Source of the DNA: Pyropia yezoensis
Lineage: Eukaryota; Rhodophyta; Bangiophyceae; Bangiales; Bangiaceae
NCBI GenBank assembly: GCA_009829735.1
Contig: CM020620.1
Location: forward strand, 10,284,920-10,348,919
Length of the DNA: 64,000 nt
Reading direction: 5' to 3'
Shown here: in pieces, positions 51,718-63,548 of the stretch
Position numbering within the stretch: the first letter of the stretch is position 1
Layout: the number at the start of each line of letters is the position of its first letter
Made by a program: the position numbers and the translations under genes
Notes under the pieces: model-generated
Seen by the model: the letters and a program-made list of their open reading frames with translations, nothing else
Told to the model about the DNA's origin: nothing
The model's database searches: none

Positions 51718-53578
51718 GGCCTACCTTGGGGGGGGAGGGGGGGGGGGGTTGTTGGGGTGGGGGGACGCGGAGGATGGGAGAGGCGGGGGGGGCGGATGAG
51801 GTCGGAGGGGGGGGCGGGGGGGGGGAGGGGGATGGGATGAGGCTGGAGTGATGAGGAGGGGGAGGGACGAGAGAGGAAGCACAGGCGGGTGGGAGGGGAG
51901 AACGGCAGGGGCGTGGCAGGAGGCGGGGGGCGGGCGTGGGAGGGCTTGTAGCAGCAGGCGGGGACCCGCTGGGAAGCGCCGCCACCTGCAAGGCGGTGCC
52001 CGTGCTGGGGGGGGGGGGTTGTGGACAGCGTGGGGCCGCTCGGCCGCGGCGGGAGCGCGCGCCAGTCGCCGCGCGAACTCCCGCCACCCCACGCGGGCAA
52101 ACCCGCCACCGACGGGGATCAATGAGGGAGAGGCAGCCAGTGGACGTGACCGTTGATCTCAACCGGCAACGAGCCGTTGTGTGGGGGGGGGGTCTGCGGA
52201 GGCGCGTTTTTAGGGGGGGGGTAGCTAAATAGGGGGCGGTAGCTCAAATAGGGGGCGGTGGCGGTGCCCTGGTGGGCGTCGTTTTTTTCCGCCCCAGGAG
52301 CGGCGCCCCCCCCCAAGCAACCACTCGCGCGCGGTCGGCGTCCGGCGTACCACTACCACACTCCCTTGAGTGACGTTGGTCTTTGTTCACTACGAGCACC
52401 GCTCGCTGGGTCCCCCGGCGGAAAAGGGGCCCCGTGGTGGTCCCTCGCCCCGCCTCTGCCTGCTGCCTGCACAGGCAGGTTGTGCGCGCGCGTGCGCCGT
52501 CGTGCTGGGCAGTGGGGGCCACGCTTTTTCCCTCCGCTGCCCCCCCCCGCCCTCGGCTGTTCGCCCTCCCACTTGCTTTCCATCTATTTCCACTGCGGGC
52601 GTGCGCGGGGCCAGTCACGGCCACCGTCGGCCACGTTGCGGGCGGGGGGGGGAGGACCCTGTCGCGCCTATTCGCACCGCGCTAGCGCGGTGCGAAGAAG
52701 CGTGCTCCCCCCACACGCGACGACCGCCTCGGCCACCCTCCTCTTCCCGCTGCCATACATACTCTTTTTCTTCTCGAGTGGCTGGTGCTGGGTCAATCGG
52801 CCAGGGCGTTTCTCAGACACGCACGCACGCGCGCGCGCGCGCTCCGGTGGCTCGTTGGGGAAGAAAAGAGCACGAACACGAGAAAAAAAGCGGACAGGGC
52901 GGCGCAGCGGACCAGGGAGATTGGCAGCCGCCAGCGTGCGCACGGCCCTTTGGACCGTCGTCGAAGGGGTATGTCCACCCCTTCAGACTGCGCACCGCGC
53001 GGCCAACGGGGTTTGGCCGCGGCGAGCGGCCGCCGCCAAGCGGCGGCCGGCGGCCGTGGACAGGGTGGCCGGCGGCCCCGCGGGCCGCTGGCCTGCCACG
53101 TCGTTTTTCCCGCCACACCCCTCGAGTCCCGCCAGACCCACACGTGATGCCGCAGACTGGCATGAGCGGCGCGATGGTCTCGGGCCGGGCGGGTATGACA
53201 CGGACACGGTGGCAGCGGGAGCAGCGCTTTCCCCGTTTCTATGTTTGTAAGTACAGTGTTTTCCTGTACAGTACTTCCTGTGACGCAGGATGTATGTATT
53301 GTAGAGGACAGGTCCTAAATCTTGGTGCCCAGGAGACTGACAGGGAGGTGGCCACGCCGGCGCGAGCGCGATGCCGCAGCGCGATCAAGACCGTCGCGGT
53401 CGGGGTCCAGCACTTCGGCCGTTGCCGCCGCCGTCAACCTGCAACCGGCGCCTGGCCACCCAAGCTGCTGCAACGTCTGACCCCGTCGCCAAAGAGCCTC
53501 CCCCTGTTTGCGTTGCCCCCTTTTTCCCCCTCCCCTCACCTCGCCGTCTTGCCCTTCCTTCCCCCGCCGGCTGGGACG
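51718..53578. other. Divergent intergenic region with palindrome and (CG)n
   Basis: Upstream of the - strand RING-type gene and the + strand SRPBCC gene. It holds a 26-bp perfect palindrome (52671-52696), a CG-alternating tract (52829-52842) and a TGTACAGTAC site (53265-53274). The long + strand frame running into the SRPBCC gene from 52370 is a composition artefact before 53579. Confidence 0.5.
52671..52696. promoter_or_regulatory. 26-bp perfect palindrome
   Basis: The half-site TTCGCACCGCGCT is followed without spacer by its exact reverse complement AGCGCGGTGCGAA. Its position in a divergent intergenic region suggests a binding site for a dimeric protein or a cruciform. Confidence 0.7.
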
Positions 53579-54589
53579 ATGGTGGCCCCCGGCCTGATCC
53601 CCGCCCTCCTCTTCGCGCTCGTGGTGGTGGGCGCCCTCGCCCTATCCCGCCTGCCCGTCCGCCCACACACCCTGTCGGGGCTGGTGTCGGTGGGGGTGGC
53701 TGCCCCGCAGGCCCACGTCTACGCCCTCCTCACCGACCTTTCCCGCTTTTCTCACTGGTTTGGCTCTGTCACCGCCGCGACGGTGTTGCCGCCGTCAGAG
53801 GCGGGGAGGCAGGAGGGTGCGGATACCGACGGCGACGCGGCCGCCGCTGCCAACGCCGCCGCCTCTGGGTCGGCGGCCGCCCTGGCGGTGGAGGCAACGG
53901 GCGGGGAGGCCCCAGTCGGCCGTGTCAGCGGCGGTGACGGCGGGGACGTTGTCGCCCCGTCCTCCCCCCGCCTGGTCCCCGGCACCCGCTTCCGGCTGAC
54001 CATCACCGAGGCGGGCACCGTGGAGCACCACACCGCCGAGGTGACGGCCGCCACCCCCCCCTCGCGGGTGGCGCTGCGGAGCCACGGCAGCGACGCGGAC
54101 GGGAGTGGCAAGGTCATGTACGTATTCAACCTGGCCGAGCAGTCAGTGCCAGCAGCTGGGGGAGGCGGCGCGGGCGGCGCGGCGACGGCGGTGGGGGAAG
54201 CAGCGGTCCAGACCACCGTCCACTGCGCGTTTGACGTGGAAATGCCCTGCTCCGCCGCCATTGGCGTTCTGCTGCCGCTCGTGCGGGGGCTCGCCCGGTG
54301 GCAGCTGCGGGGGTACCTGACCAAGTTCAAGGCCCTCGCCGAGGCGGGCGCAGGGGCAGCGGCGGACGGCGCCCCCGCCGCCGCCGCGCCCGCCGCGCCC
54401 GCCGCGCGGGGTGTCCCTGCTGGTGGCGGCGGTGCCACCGCGCAGCCGGCCGCGACGGTCGACGTGGCCGGTAGTGGCGCTGCCGACGACGAGGCGGACG
54501 CGGACCCTCCCACCGCTGCTGTGCACGACGGGGAAGAGCAGCCGCCGCGGGATGTAGCCGCGTCCGCCGTGGCGACGGGAGCAGACTGA
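53579..54589 (+). CDS. Membrane-anchored SRPBCC (START-like) domain protein
   Basis: 336 residues from ATG 53579. The N-terminal MVAPGLIPALLFALVVVGAL is a signal anchor. The domain then follows the polyketide-cyclase/START-like pattern: SGLVSVGVAAPQAHVYALLT and DLSRFSHWFGSV, then after an Ala-rich insert LVPGTRFRLTITEAGTVEHH, TAEVTAATPPSRVALRSHG, TTVHCAFDVEMP and a final amphipathic helix (LLPLVRGLARWQLRGYLTKF). Such domains bind hydrophobic ligands; the ligand is unknown. The last 70 residues are acidic, Ala-rich and disordered. It is intronless in this reading. Confidence 0.75.
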   Translation: MVAPGLIPALLFALVVVGALALSRLPVRPHTLSGLVSVGVAAPQAHVYALLTDLSRFSHWFGSVTAATVLPPSEAGRQEGADTDGDAAAAANAAASGSAAALAVEATGGEAPVGRVSGGDGGDVVAPSSPRLVPGTRFRLTITEAGTVEHHTAEVTAATPPSRVALRSHGSDADGSGKVMYVFNLAEQSVPAAGGGGAGGAATAVGEAAVQTTVHCAFDVEMPCSAAIGVLLPLVRGLARWQLRGYLTKFKALAEAGAGAAADGAPAAAAPAAPAARGVPAGGGGATAQPAATVDVAGSGAADDEADADPPTAAVHDGEEQPPRDVAASAVATGAD

Positions 54590-56689
54590 ATGCCGCCGCC
54601 TCTGTGCGATGATGCACGTGTGCCGCGTCAGCACCGCAGGTGGCCTACCGACCCCAGCGCGTTGGCGGGTGGCGGATGCCTGACCGGGTGCTGCGGGCAG
54701 CGGGCGCAAGGCGGCGGGCGGCGGGCGCTGGGGCGGGCGGCGGTCGACCTGGCCCGGGGGGGGTAGCACGGGCGTCCCTGCCCATCGCGGTGGCGGCGGT
54801 GGCGGCGGCGCTGGTGGCAGCGGTGGTGGATAGACCTGCCGCCCCTTCGCGGATGGGCGTCGAGCCACTGGGGTGTCAATCCCCTGCGCTGGGGTTTCTC
54901 TTGCGACAAACAAGACGACAGCAGGCAGGGTGGCCTCAGCCGCGTGACGGCTGTCCTCATCGCGGCGGCTGTTCATGTCGTGGTCTCTCTCCCCGTCTTG
55001 GCCGCTGTGGCGGCGGCGGCGGCCACCACACACACCGCCGCCGCGGACAGCATTTGCCAGTGGGTGCCGCCTCCCGCTCGCCCTTTCGTTGACACGTAAC
55101 CAAGTTGCTGGTAAGGAGAGCGTGGTGGCACGGACATGAGCATCCTTTTCCTGACCTGTCTAGAGAGCGCGTTTTCTTTTTTTTTCTCTTCTGCTCCTAT
55201 CCCTCTGTCGTCTGCAGCTGTTCACCCCCAGCCTTATCGCCCGTCGCCCTTGTCTTTCTCGACGGCCAACCCGACCTTCGCCGGCCCCGGCAGGCGCGGC
55301 CAAAAACTCCCGCCGTGGCGTGCGTGCGCTGGGTGACGCTCGCACTTTGGCAGGCGCTTTCCACTCTGACGGTTCCCACGAGTGGTGGGCTCGGGGGAGA
55401 CGTCAGGCAAGAGAGAAAGCGCTGCCGGACGGCGGAGGGCACGAGGGAGGGCCACCCTGGAAAAGGCCACCCCCCTCCCCGTGTACCCACATGCAAAGCC
55501 CTCCCTCCCTTGCCTCCCTCACCAACATCGTCACACGCCCACCTCGCTACCCTCTCCCTGCTCCCCCCCGGCCCTCATCGGTGCCGGTACTGGTGTGGTG
55601 GGCACGCAGGGCAGCGTCGTGCGAATACCGTGAAGGAGGGGCTCCCGTCCATGCCGTCGCCCGGTTGCACGAATGGGCGTCGCGTCGGCAAGCCGTCCAC
55701 GGAGAGTTTGGTGATGAGGCGCGGCCAGGCGTGCCGGTGGTTCCCCCCCCCCTACCCCCCACCGCAAACGGCAATCGTGGAGACGGGGCCGGCCGCGCGC
55801 AACGCGCGCTGTGCGCGCGTGGTGCAGCTCGCGCAGCGATGTGCGTCGGACGCGTCTACCCGCCCGCGACGTCAGACGCGCCCACCAGACCGCGGTGACG
55901 GTCTGGGAGGGGAGGGGGGGCAGCGGCGCAGCGGCGGGAAGGGGGGGGGAGCCGCCCTCCGGGGACGGGACAGGAGGAAAGGGTTGTGAGCCGAACTCAA
56001 CGTCGGGACTTGGTCAGTTCGCATGCCACCCCCAGTTGGCTCTCGGTGCGGGCCCACGGGGACAGAGGGTGGGCGGCTGTGCCTCCGCCCGCCACCCTCG
56101 CGGACCACCATCTATGTCTTGCCGCCGCAGCGCAGTGGGAAGGGGGGGGGCGGGGCGTTCACTTTCCTCCTGCTCCCCAAGAACAACTCCGGATGCCTTC
56201 GTTAGTTGTGCTTTGGAATCGACCAACACGGGCCGCTGACCCCGCGTCGTTGCCCCCTCCCCAACTCCATGCTCGCCGAGGCTGACGCCCCCAGCGACGA
56301 TGCGCTCCCGACAATGCGCTCCCGTTGATGGTCCTGGTGTTTACGACGCCGCGGCCACGCGTCGCCGTTGCCCGGGTACCAGCGGGCCCCCTGGCCGGTA
56401 CCGTGCGCCTCGCCCGGCCGGGGCGCCGCGCGTCCCTGTCGACCCCGTGCAGCGACTGACGTGGCGGTGGCGGTGGGGGTGGCGGTGGCGATGGAGGCGG
56501 CGGTGGCGGTGGCGGTGGGGGTGGCGGTGGCGATGGAGGCGGCGGTGGAGGTGCGGATTGCGGTAGAGGAGGGTCTGCTCCCAGCCCACGGGTGCCCCCC
56601 TCCCTCCCCCCCGCACTCGCCGCGGAGCAACCCCGCCCCCGCCCCCCCCCCCCCCGCACGATGACAAAGCGAGAAAAACCAACGCGGCG
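54590..56689. other. Intergenic region, no confident gene
   Basis: It follows the SRPBCC gene and precedes the 3' end of the - strand helicase gene. Frames on both strands are open by composition. An imperfect GGTGGCGGTGG array (about 56458-56560) is present. Nothing recognisable otherwise. Confidence 0.4.
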
Positions 56690-59413
56690 CCCCTCACCCG
56701 CCCGACGGCTCTGCCACCGCCGCCGGCGTGGACACCGTCGTGGCGCCCGTCCGCTCGGCTGCCACCGCCCCCCCCCCCCCCCCCGACGCCCCGGCCGCCG
56801 CCGCCGCCGCCGTCGGCGGCGGGGTCGCGCCAGGCGGGGCGCCCCCCCCCCCCCCCCCTTGGCCGTGGCGTGGCCGTCAAAGAAGGCGGCCAACGAGGCG
56901 AGCGCCGCCTCGTGGCGGAGCGTCCCCCCCGCGTCGAGGGAGCGGCGCACCCACCGGGGCAGCGCCGCCTGCACGGCGGGGCGGCCAAAGCGGGTGTCGG
57001 CAAAGAGCAGCGCCCCGTGGTCGCCTCGGTGGCGGATGCACCGGCCGACCGCCTGGTTCAGCGCTCGGTACGCCTGGAGGGCGTACCACGCCTTGCCGTC
57101 GAGGAGCCACGGCAGCTCGGGGGGGGGGATCGGGGGGGCGCCGGCGGTGGAGGCGGCGGTGGCGGTGGCGGTGGCGGCGGCAGCAGCGGCAGCAGCAGCG
57201 GCGGAGGCGTCGGTGGCGGCGTTGACAGCAGAGGAGGTGGCGGGGGGGGGGGGGGGGGCGCGGCCGACGGCCGCGGGCGACCCAGCGGCGCGGGCCGCGG
57301 GGGGCCCAGCGGCGCTGGCAGCGGGGGGGGGGGGGTGCCCCCCAGCCCCCCCCGCCAAGCCGCTGGCTGTGACGGCCGGCCCAGCGGCACAGGCCGGGGC
57401 GGGGCGGGGGTGGTACCCCCCCCCCCCCCACCGCCGGCACGCGGGACGGCCGGCCGAGCGGCACGGCCGACGGCGGGGGCGTCAGCGGGGCCCCCCCCCC
57501 CAGTCCCCCCCGCCGCCGCCGCCCCCCCCCCGTGCCGCCGCGGCCGCCGCGCGTGACGCGGCCGCCCGGGAGCGGTCATTGTACTGCTGCTTGCGCTGCA
57601 GGTTGAGGTCCATGGCGGCCGGGTAGGGGACGCCGACGAGCACCACCCCCCGCGCGAGGTCGTCCTTAAAGTCCATCCCCTCGCTGACCTTTCCCCGGTA
57701 GACGGCAAACAGCAGCGCGCCCCCGCCGCCCGCCACGGCGGCCGCGTACGCCCGCGCCACCGCCTCGTAGGCTGACGCAGCGGTGGCGGCGGCGCCACCA
57801 CCCCCGTCCCCACCGCCGCCGCCACCGCCGGCGGCCTCGCGGACGCTCGCCGCCGACGGCTCGACCAGCACCGCCGACTTGGCCCCGCACAGCCGCGCCC
57901 ACACGCCCGTCGCTGCCCACCGGGCGGTCAGCTGGGACAGCAGCCGGTAGCTGGGCAGGAACACCAGCACCCCCGCGGGGATGACGGTGGCCCAGTCGAC
58001 GAGCGCCTCGCCGAGGGCGTCCTGGAAGGCGTCCCCCCCGGAATGGCGGTACGACGCGTCCAGTGGCGCGCCGCCGACCCGGGCCGGCCCCGTCGGCAGC
58101 ACCGCCGCCCACAGCTGCCGCCGCACGTCAATGACGTGCGGCAGCACCGCCGACACGGCAAAGGGGGTGCCGAGCTCGGATGCAAACGACGTGAGCGGCG
58201 CGAGCGTGCCGCTCGTCAGCACCACCGACCGGGCGGGGCGGGCGATGGCGCGAAACGCCACCGCGGGGTTGAGGCACCACAGCCCCAGCTGCACCGGCGC
58301 GGGCGCGGCGACGAGCGCGGTGCCGCCGTCGCGGCCACCCCCGCCACGGCCGCCGCCGCCGCCGCGGCCGCGCCACCGGCCGCGGCCGCCGCCATAGCCG
58401 CCGCCGCGGCCGCCGCCGCCGCCGCCGCCGGCGGGGAGCTCCCGCGACACCACGACCTCATAGTCGGCCACGTTCAACGCGAGCAGCCGGCAGATGGCCA
58501 CCACCGACGTTGCCACCGGCAGGGCGGTGCGCGCAAAGGACAGCTCGGCGGGGACGGGTGGCTGCCGCCGTCGCCGGGAGCGGCCGCCGCCACCGCTGCT
58601 GCCGCCGTCCGAGGGGGCACCCCCCCCGCCGCCCCCCCGGCCGGCCGCCCCCGCCCCCGCCGCCGCCGCCGCCGCCGCCGCCGCTTCGTCCACCGCCCGC
58701 AGGACAGACAGGTGGTGGGTGAGGGCGCCCATGGACGCCTCGCTGATGCCCAGGTGGTCGAGCAGCGGCGGCAGCTCCGCGGCGGGCCACACCCGCACCG
58801 CCCGGCGGCCGTCGCCCGGGCGCGGGGCCAGCCGCCCCCCCGCCGCGACCGCGTCGGTCCACGCCGCCAGGCGGGTGAGCGCCGTCGCAACGGCGGTGAG
58901 GGCGGCGACGACGGTCGGCTGCCGCTGCAGCGGCACCACCGCCGAGCGGAGGGTGTCGGCGGCGGCGGCCAGGACGGGCGCGGACGTGTCGAGCGACGCG
59001 CCCTCCCGGCACACGTCTTCAATGTTGTGGGCCTCGTCAATGATCACCACCGCGCCGTCCAGGTCAATGGCCATGGCCGCCCGCACCAGCGGGTCGGCCA
59101 GGTACGAATACGGGCACAGCACCAGGTCCGCCGTCGTCATGAGCGTGCGGGCGGCAAAGTAGGGGCACCCCCGTACCTCCCGGCCCACCGCCACCAGCTC
59201 CTCAATGTCGTGCACCGCCGGCACCGCCGCCGCCACCGCGTCGGCGCGCCGGTGAAAGCCACAGCCGTCCGCGTTGACCAGCGTCCGGCACTCTTCGGCA
59301 AGGGAGCCCGACGCGGCGCGTGACGGACCCGCGGCGGCGGCCACGTCAAAGCCGCCCGCCGCAAACGACGCGGCCGCGGCGGCACGCTCAGCCGCACGGC
59401 CGCCGCGGCCGCG

Positions 59414-59446
<33 letters not shown>

Positions 59447-60006
59447 CGGCAGGCGCGTCAGGGATGGGTGCACGCACGTGCGGTCGCGGGAGGCGAGCAC
59501 CGCCATACGCGGGGCGTAGGCAGTCTTGCGGAGCTCCGCCACCACCTGCGCCAGCTGCGCGTGCGTGCGGGACGCGTAAAAGACGCGCGGCCGGGGGGAC
59601 GGCTTGTGGCGCTTGCTGCGGTCGCCGCCGCCGCCGCCGCCGCCCTCCCCGCCACTGTCGCCGTCGGTGCCGTCGCCGTCGCCTTCGGCGGGGGGAAGGA
59701 AACCGCCGCCGGGGCCCGTTCGGCCGGGGGGGGGGGGCGGCGCAGAGCCCTCCGCCTTGACCGCCCCGGCTGGGTGGCCGGGGGCAGCGCCAAAGGGGGG
59801 CGGGACCACCACACCAGCAGACGGGGGGGCGGCGCAAGCGGCGGCGGCGGGGACGGCAGAGGTGGTGGCGGCAGCAGCCGCGGCGGCAGCGGCGGTGGCG
59901 ACGGCAGCGACGGCAGTGGCGGGCGGCGGCACCGGCAGGGCCGCGGCGGCGGGCACGGCGGCCGCCGCGGCAGACGCGGCAGGGGCGGCGCCTCCGACGC
60001 GGGGCG

Positions 60007-60046
<40 letters not shown>

Positions 60047-61281
60047 ACACGCGCCGGGGACGCCCCCGCAGCCCGCCGCGGCCGCCGCGACGGGCACCCC
60101 CCCCGGGGCCGTGGCCCCCCCCCCCCCTCCACCTTGACCGCCCCCCCTCCCTCCGCCTTGACCGTCGCCCCCGCCGCCCCCCCCCCCCCCCCCCCCGCCC
60201 AGCGGAATCGGTCGAGCGAGGCGGCGTTCCACCCGGAGGGCCCAGCAAAAACCCCCCCCCCCACCCCCCCCCCGTCCCCCCCCGCCGCCGCCACCCCCCC
60301 CCCCGCCGCCTCTGCCGCGGCGGACGCCGCCGCGGCGGTCGCCGCGCCGACCGCCGCGCCGACGGCGGCGGCGGCGGCGGCGGCGGCGCGCGCCTGCGAC
60401 GACCGCTCCTCGTCCACCCACGCGAGCGCGCCGCAGAGGAGCGCCAGGCTCTTGCCCGTCCCCGTCGGGGACTCGACCAGCGCGTGACACCGGCCGGCGG
60501 CGACGGAGAGGAGGCGGCTCATCAGCGACAGCTGCGCCCCGTACGCGGGGAGGGGGAACTCCACCCGCACCCCGCCCAGCGTGTAGACACGCCCGCCGGG
60601 CGTCAGCAGCCCGCCGGGGGGGCGCTCGACTTTGGGGGGGAGGGGGGGCGCCGCCGCCGCCACATCGACAGGGGGTTCCCTTTTGACCGCCGCCCCCCGC
60701 CCGGCGGCGGTGGCGGCGGCGGCGGCGGTGGAGGCGGCGGCGGCGCCCGCCGCGGCCGCCGCGGCGGCGTTGGCGGCGTTGGCGGCGGTGGCGGCCGTTG
60801 CGGCAGCGGCGGTGGCGGCGGCGGCGGCAGCGGCGGCGGCGGCGGCGGCGGCGGCGCCGCCGCCAGTGGGTCTGGCGGCGGCGGTGGGGGTGGTGGCGGC
60901 GGTCGCTGCCGCCGCCGCCGCCGCCGCCGACGCGGGTGCCGCCGCCCCCGCAGGGGGCGGAGGGGGGGGGGGCGCCCCGGCGGGCGGCAGTGGCAGGGAC
61001 AGGGGCGGCTCGGGCTTGACACGGACCAGGGGGAGGGGGGGGGGGGGCGTCGCTGTGGCCGACCCCGCCGCCCCCACTGCACCAGGAGCCGCCACCGCCA
61101 CCACAGGAGCCGCCGCCGCCGCCACAGGAGCCGCCGCCGCCGTCACCAGAGCGGACGCCGCCGCCGGCGTTGCCGCCGCTGCCGCCGCTGCCGCCGCTGC
61201 CACCACCTCGGCTGGAGAGCCGCCGCCGCCGTTGACCCCGCCCGCCGGGGGCCCCGACCCCGACCGCCCAACGGCCACCAT
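56690..61281 (-). CDS. FANCJ/BRIP1-like Fe-S DNA helicase with large low-complexity inserts
   Basis: Superfamily 2 XPD-type helicase of the FANCJ branch (5'-3', interstrand-crosslink repair and G-quadruplex unwinding in animals). ATG 61281. In order: an Ala-rich N-terminus; VEFPLPAYGAQLSLMSRLL; Walker A ESPTGTGKSLALLCGALAW at about 60475-60420; PRVFYASRTHAQLAQVV; Fe-S ligands in TCVHP, ECRTL, GCGFH and GCPYF; VVIIDEAHNIEDVCREG; WCLNPAVAF then VVLTSGTLAPLTSFASELG; VYRGKVSEGMDFKDD; QRKQQYND; and finally ALQAYRALNQAVGRCIRHRG. All helicase motifs are present, but three reading phases are needed. The shifts fall in C/G homopolymers near 60.12 kb, 57.4 kb and after about 56.87 kb, so introns or miscounted runs are likely. 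The stop near 56690 is approximate. Confidence 0.88.
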
Positions 61282-62520
61282 CCGGGCGGGGTAACAGTGC
61301 GCAAAACGAGCGGGGGGGGGGGGGGTGGGGGGTAGCGTCACGGCGGGGACGACCGACCGGTGGTCGTCTGGGCGGGCGAGCGCGCTCCGTAGCGACGGCG
61401 GGGGTGTGGGCGGGACTCTGGTCGGGGAGGGGCGCCGGCGGGGCGTGCCGACGAATGGCGGGAATGGTTGGGGGCACCAACGTGATCGTAATCAAGCGAC
61501 CCAGTCTGAGCGTGTGGACTGGCTCTCAAGATGTTCAGCCGGATTTAGAGCTAAATGTCTCGAGTGATTTTAACGCCATGAAAGCCGCGTAATCAAAGAA
61601 AGTCCTGGATATGGGGCAGAATTCATAAGCATTGTGCTGATAAACCATGCGAGACAAATTGTACGAACAACAACAACTGCTTGTGTCAGATTGTACTGTC
61701 TCGCATGCATGGAATTCCGTTGTCCAAGATACCACATGAAAAAAGCTCAACGGCTCAACGGTGCTGCGCAGTCCCGTGATCAAGGATATCTGACGGGTGA
61801 CCCGTGTGGGCCTGGCGGTGTCGGCTCGTACGGTGCGCTCAATGCGCGGCGCCGCGTCGCTGCGGGACGGGCAGTGGGCGTTGTGGACGGCGGCGAGGCC
61901 CCCCTCTCCCACACCGCCCCCCTAAGACACAGACGAACAGGGGGAGCTCCCCTCCCCATGCGGGTCACCCGTCTTGGCGCAGCCACCATCGCCAACGGCC
62001 AACGCCACCGCCAGGCAGAGCTGCCACCGCCACCGCTCCTACACCTTGAGGGTGTGACCCCCCCACCCCCCCCCCCCCAGGGGCCCCCCAGTGCACACCC
62101 TCCCCGTCGAGCCGTTGGCTGTGCCGGTGCGTGCGGCTCCCCCGTCCACGCGTCCCCCCCAGACGGTGCTGCCACCAGCAGCAGAAAAAAAAGTACATCC
62201 TCACTGTAGGTCATTGCGTAGAGAGGCAGCCCACCCACCGTGCACCCGCCGGCCCACCGCACACTCCCGCCGCCGCCCCACCAGGGGGGCCCCGACCCCA
62301 CACCACGCGGCTGCGCAGGCTGTCCACGGCGGCAGCCAAAACCTCGACCTCTGCCCCTGCGTGGGCACACGAGGGCACACTGACTGGCAAGCACACCCGA
62401 CACGACACAGGGGCGGGCGCGTGGAAGACCCGACTGGGACAGGCGTCGGCAAGGGGGGAGCTCTAGCCGGGGTGGTCCCAGCCGGGCCCGCACCAGAGGG
62501 CTCTGCGAAATAGGTACGGT

Positions 62521-62543
62521 GCGCGCGCGCGCGCGCGCGCGCG
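62521..62543. repeat. (GC)n dinucleotide tract
   Basis: Twenty-three bases of strictly alternating G and C, bordered by GGT and TGT. The length equals that of the tract at 41551-41573. Confidence 0.9.
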
Positions 62544-63502
62544 TGTCGAGTCCCTGTGGGGGGGCACATCCTGCGCCAATGACTGGCGGCGGGCACTGTG
62601 GGATGGGCATCCTGCGCCAAATGACTGGCGGTGGTGGCGGTGGGGGGGGTGGCGTGGGCGCCACCACCCTCCCGCCCCCACCCCCTCCACAGAGAGAGGG
62701 GGGGGGTCCCACGTGGCCACCCGACCTGCCCCCCCCCCGGCCATCGGATGCGCTGGGAGGGGGCGGGACTGTAGGGAGGGGGGGGGGGGGAGTGGGGGAG
62801 CTCCTCTGGTACGCGCCACCAACACAGAGCGAGGCTGCTTGGGGGCGCGGGCGTGATGGGATGCAGCGCGGCGGCGCGCCGTGTTCTCTTTTTGGTGTGT
62901 GCAGATTTATCCAGCCCCACGGTACCGTATACAGCAGCGGCCGGTGTCCCGCCAGCACCGGCGACAGCGTCCCGCGTCGGGGGGGGGGGGGAGGAGAGAG
63001 GAGTGGCAGCGGTTTTTCTCGGGACACCCCGCCGGCCTTGTGGTGTGGCGCGCACGCGCGTGTGTGGGCGTGTGCGCGTCGCCTGGCTGGCCACTCCGGT
63101 ACCGCCGCTACGGTGGGGGTGTTGCCAGCGTGCAGCCGTGGCGGTGGCGGTGCACTGCCTGCTTGTTTTTTTCCTCTCTTCTTCTTGTCCTCCTGGCGCA
63201 CCCCCCCCCCCCCCTCCCCCCGGCCACGCGACCGCGCGGCGCGCCCACACGCCACACTCCCTCCCACTGCTGGGCGCGCCTCCATCCGGCGCGGCTCGAC
63301 GTTGGCTGTGCGACCGCCGCCGGGGGGGGGGCACGCCGCCGCCGCCGGCGGCCGCCCCACCGCGCGGCGGCCCGCCGACAGCAGCGGCGGGACAGCGGGG
63401 TGTGGGGCGCCCTCCCGCCCGCGCACACCTTCCTTCCCCCCCCGCCGGCCCTCCCCCCCCCCCCGACCGCGCTGCCCGGGCCGGCCCCCCCTCCTCTCCT
63501 CT

Positions 63503-63505
<3 letters not shown>

Positions 63506-63545
<40 letters not shown>
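63506..63545. repeat. 40-base C homopolymer
   Basis: The longest homopolymer in the window. On the - strand it is a G run able to form stacked quadruplexes. The exact length is doubtful. Confidence 0.85.

Positions 63546-63548
<3 letters not shown>

Noticed and set aside
48483-51840. Long + strand frames (up to 1005 codons) opposite the RING-type gene.
   Set aside because: They are almost pure Pro/Arg/Ala repeats without any folded segment, while the - strand shows zinc-ligand pairs and hydrophobic strands.
52370-53578. A 5' extension of 403 codons in frame with the SRPBCC gene.
   Set aside because: The extension has no domain, crosses a palindrome and a CG tract, and the signal anchor beginning at 53579 marks the natural N-terminus.
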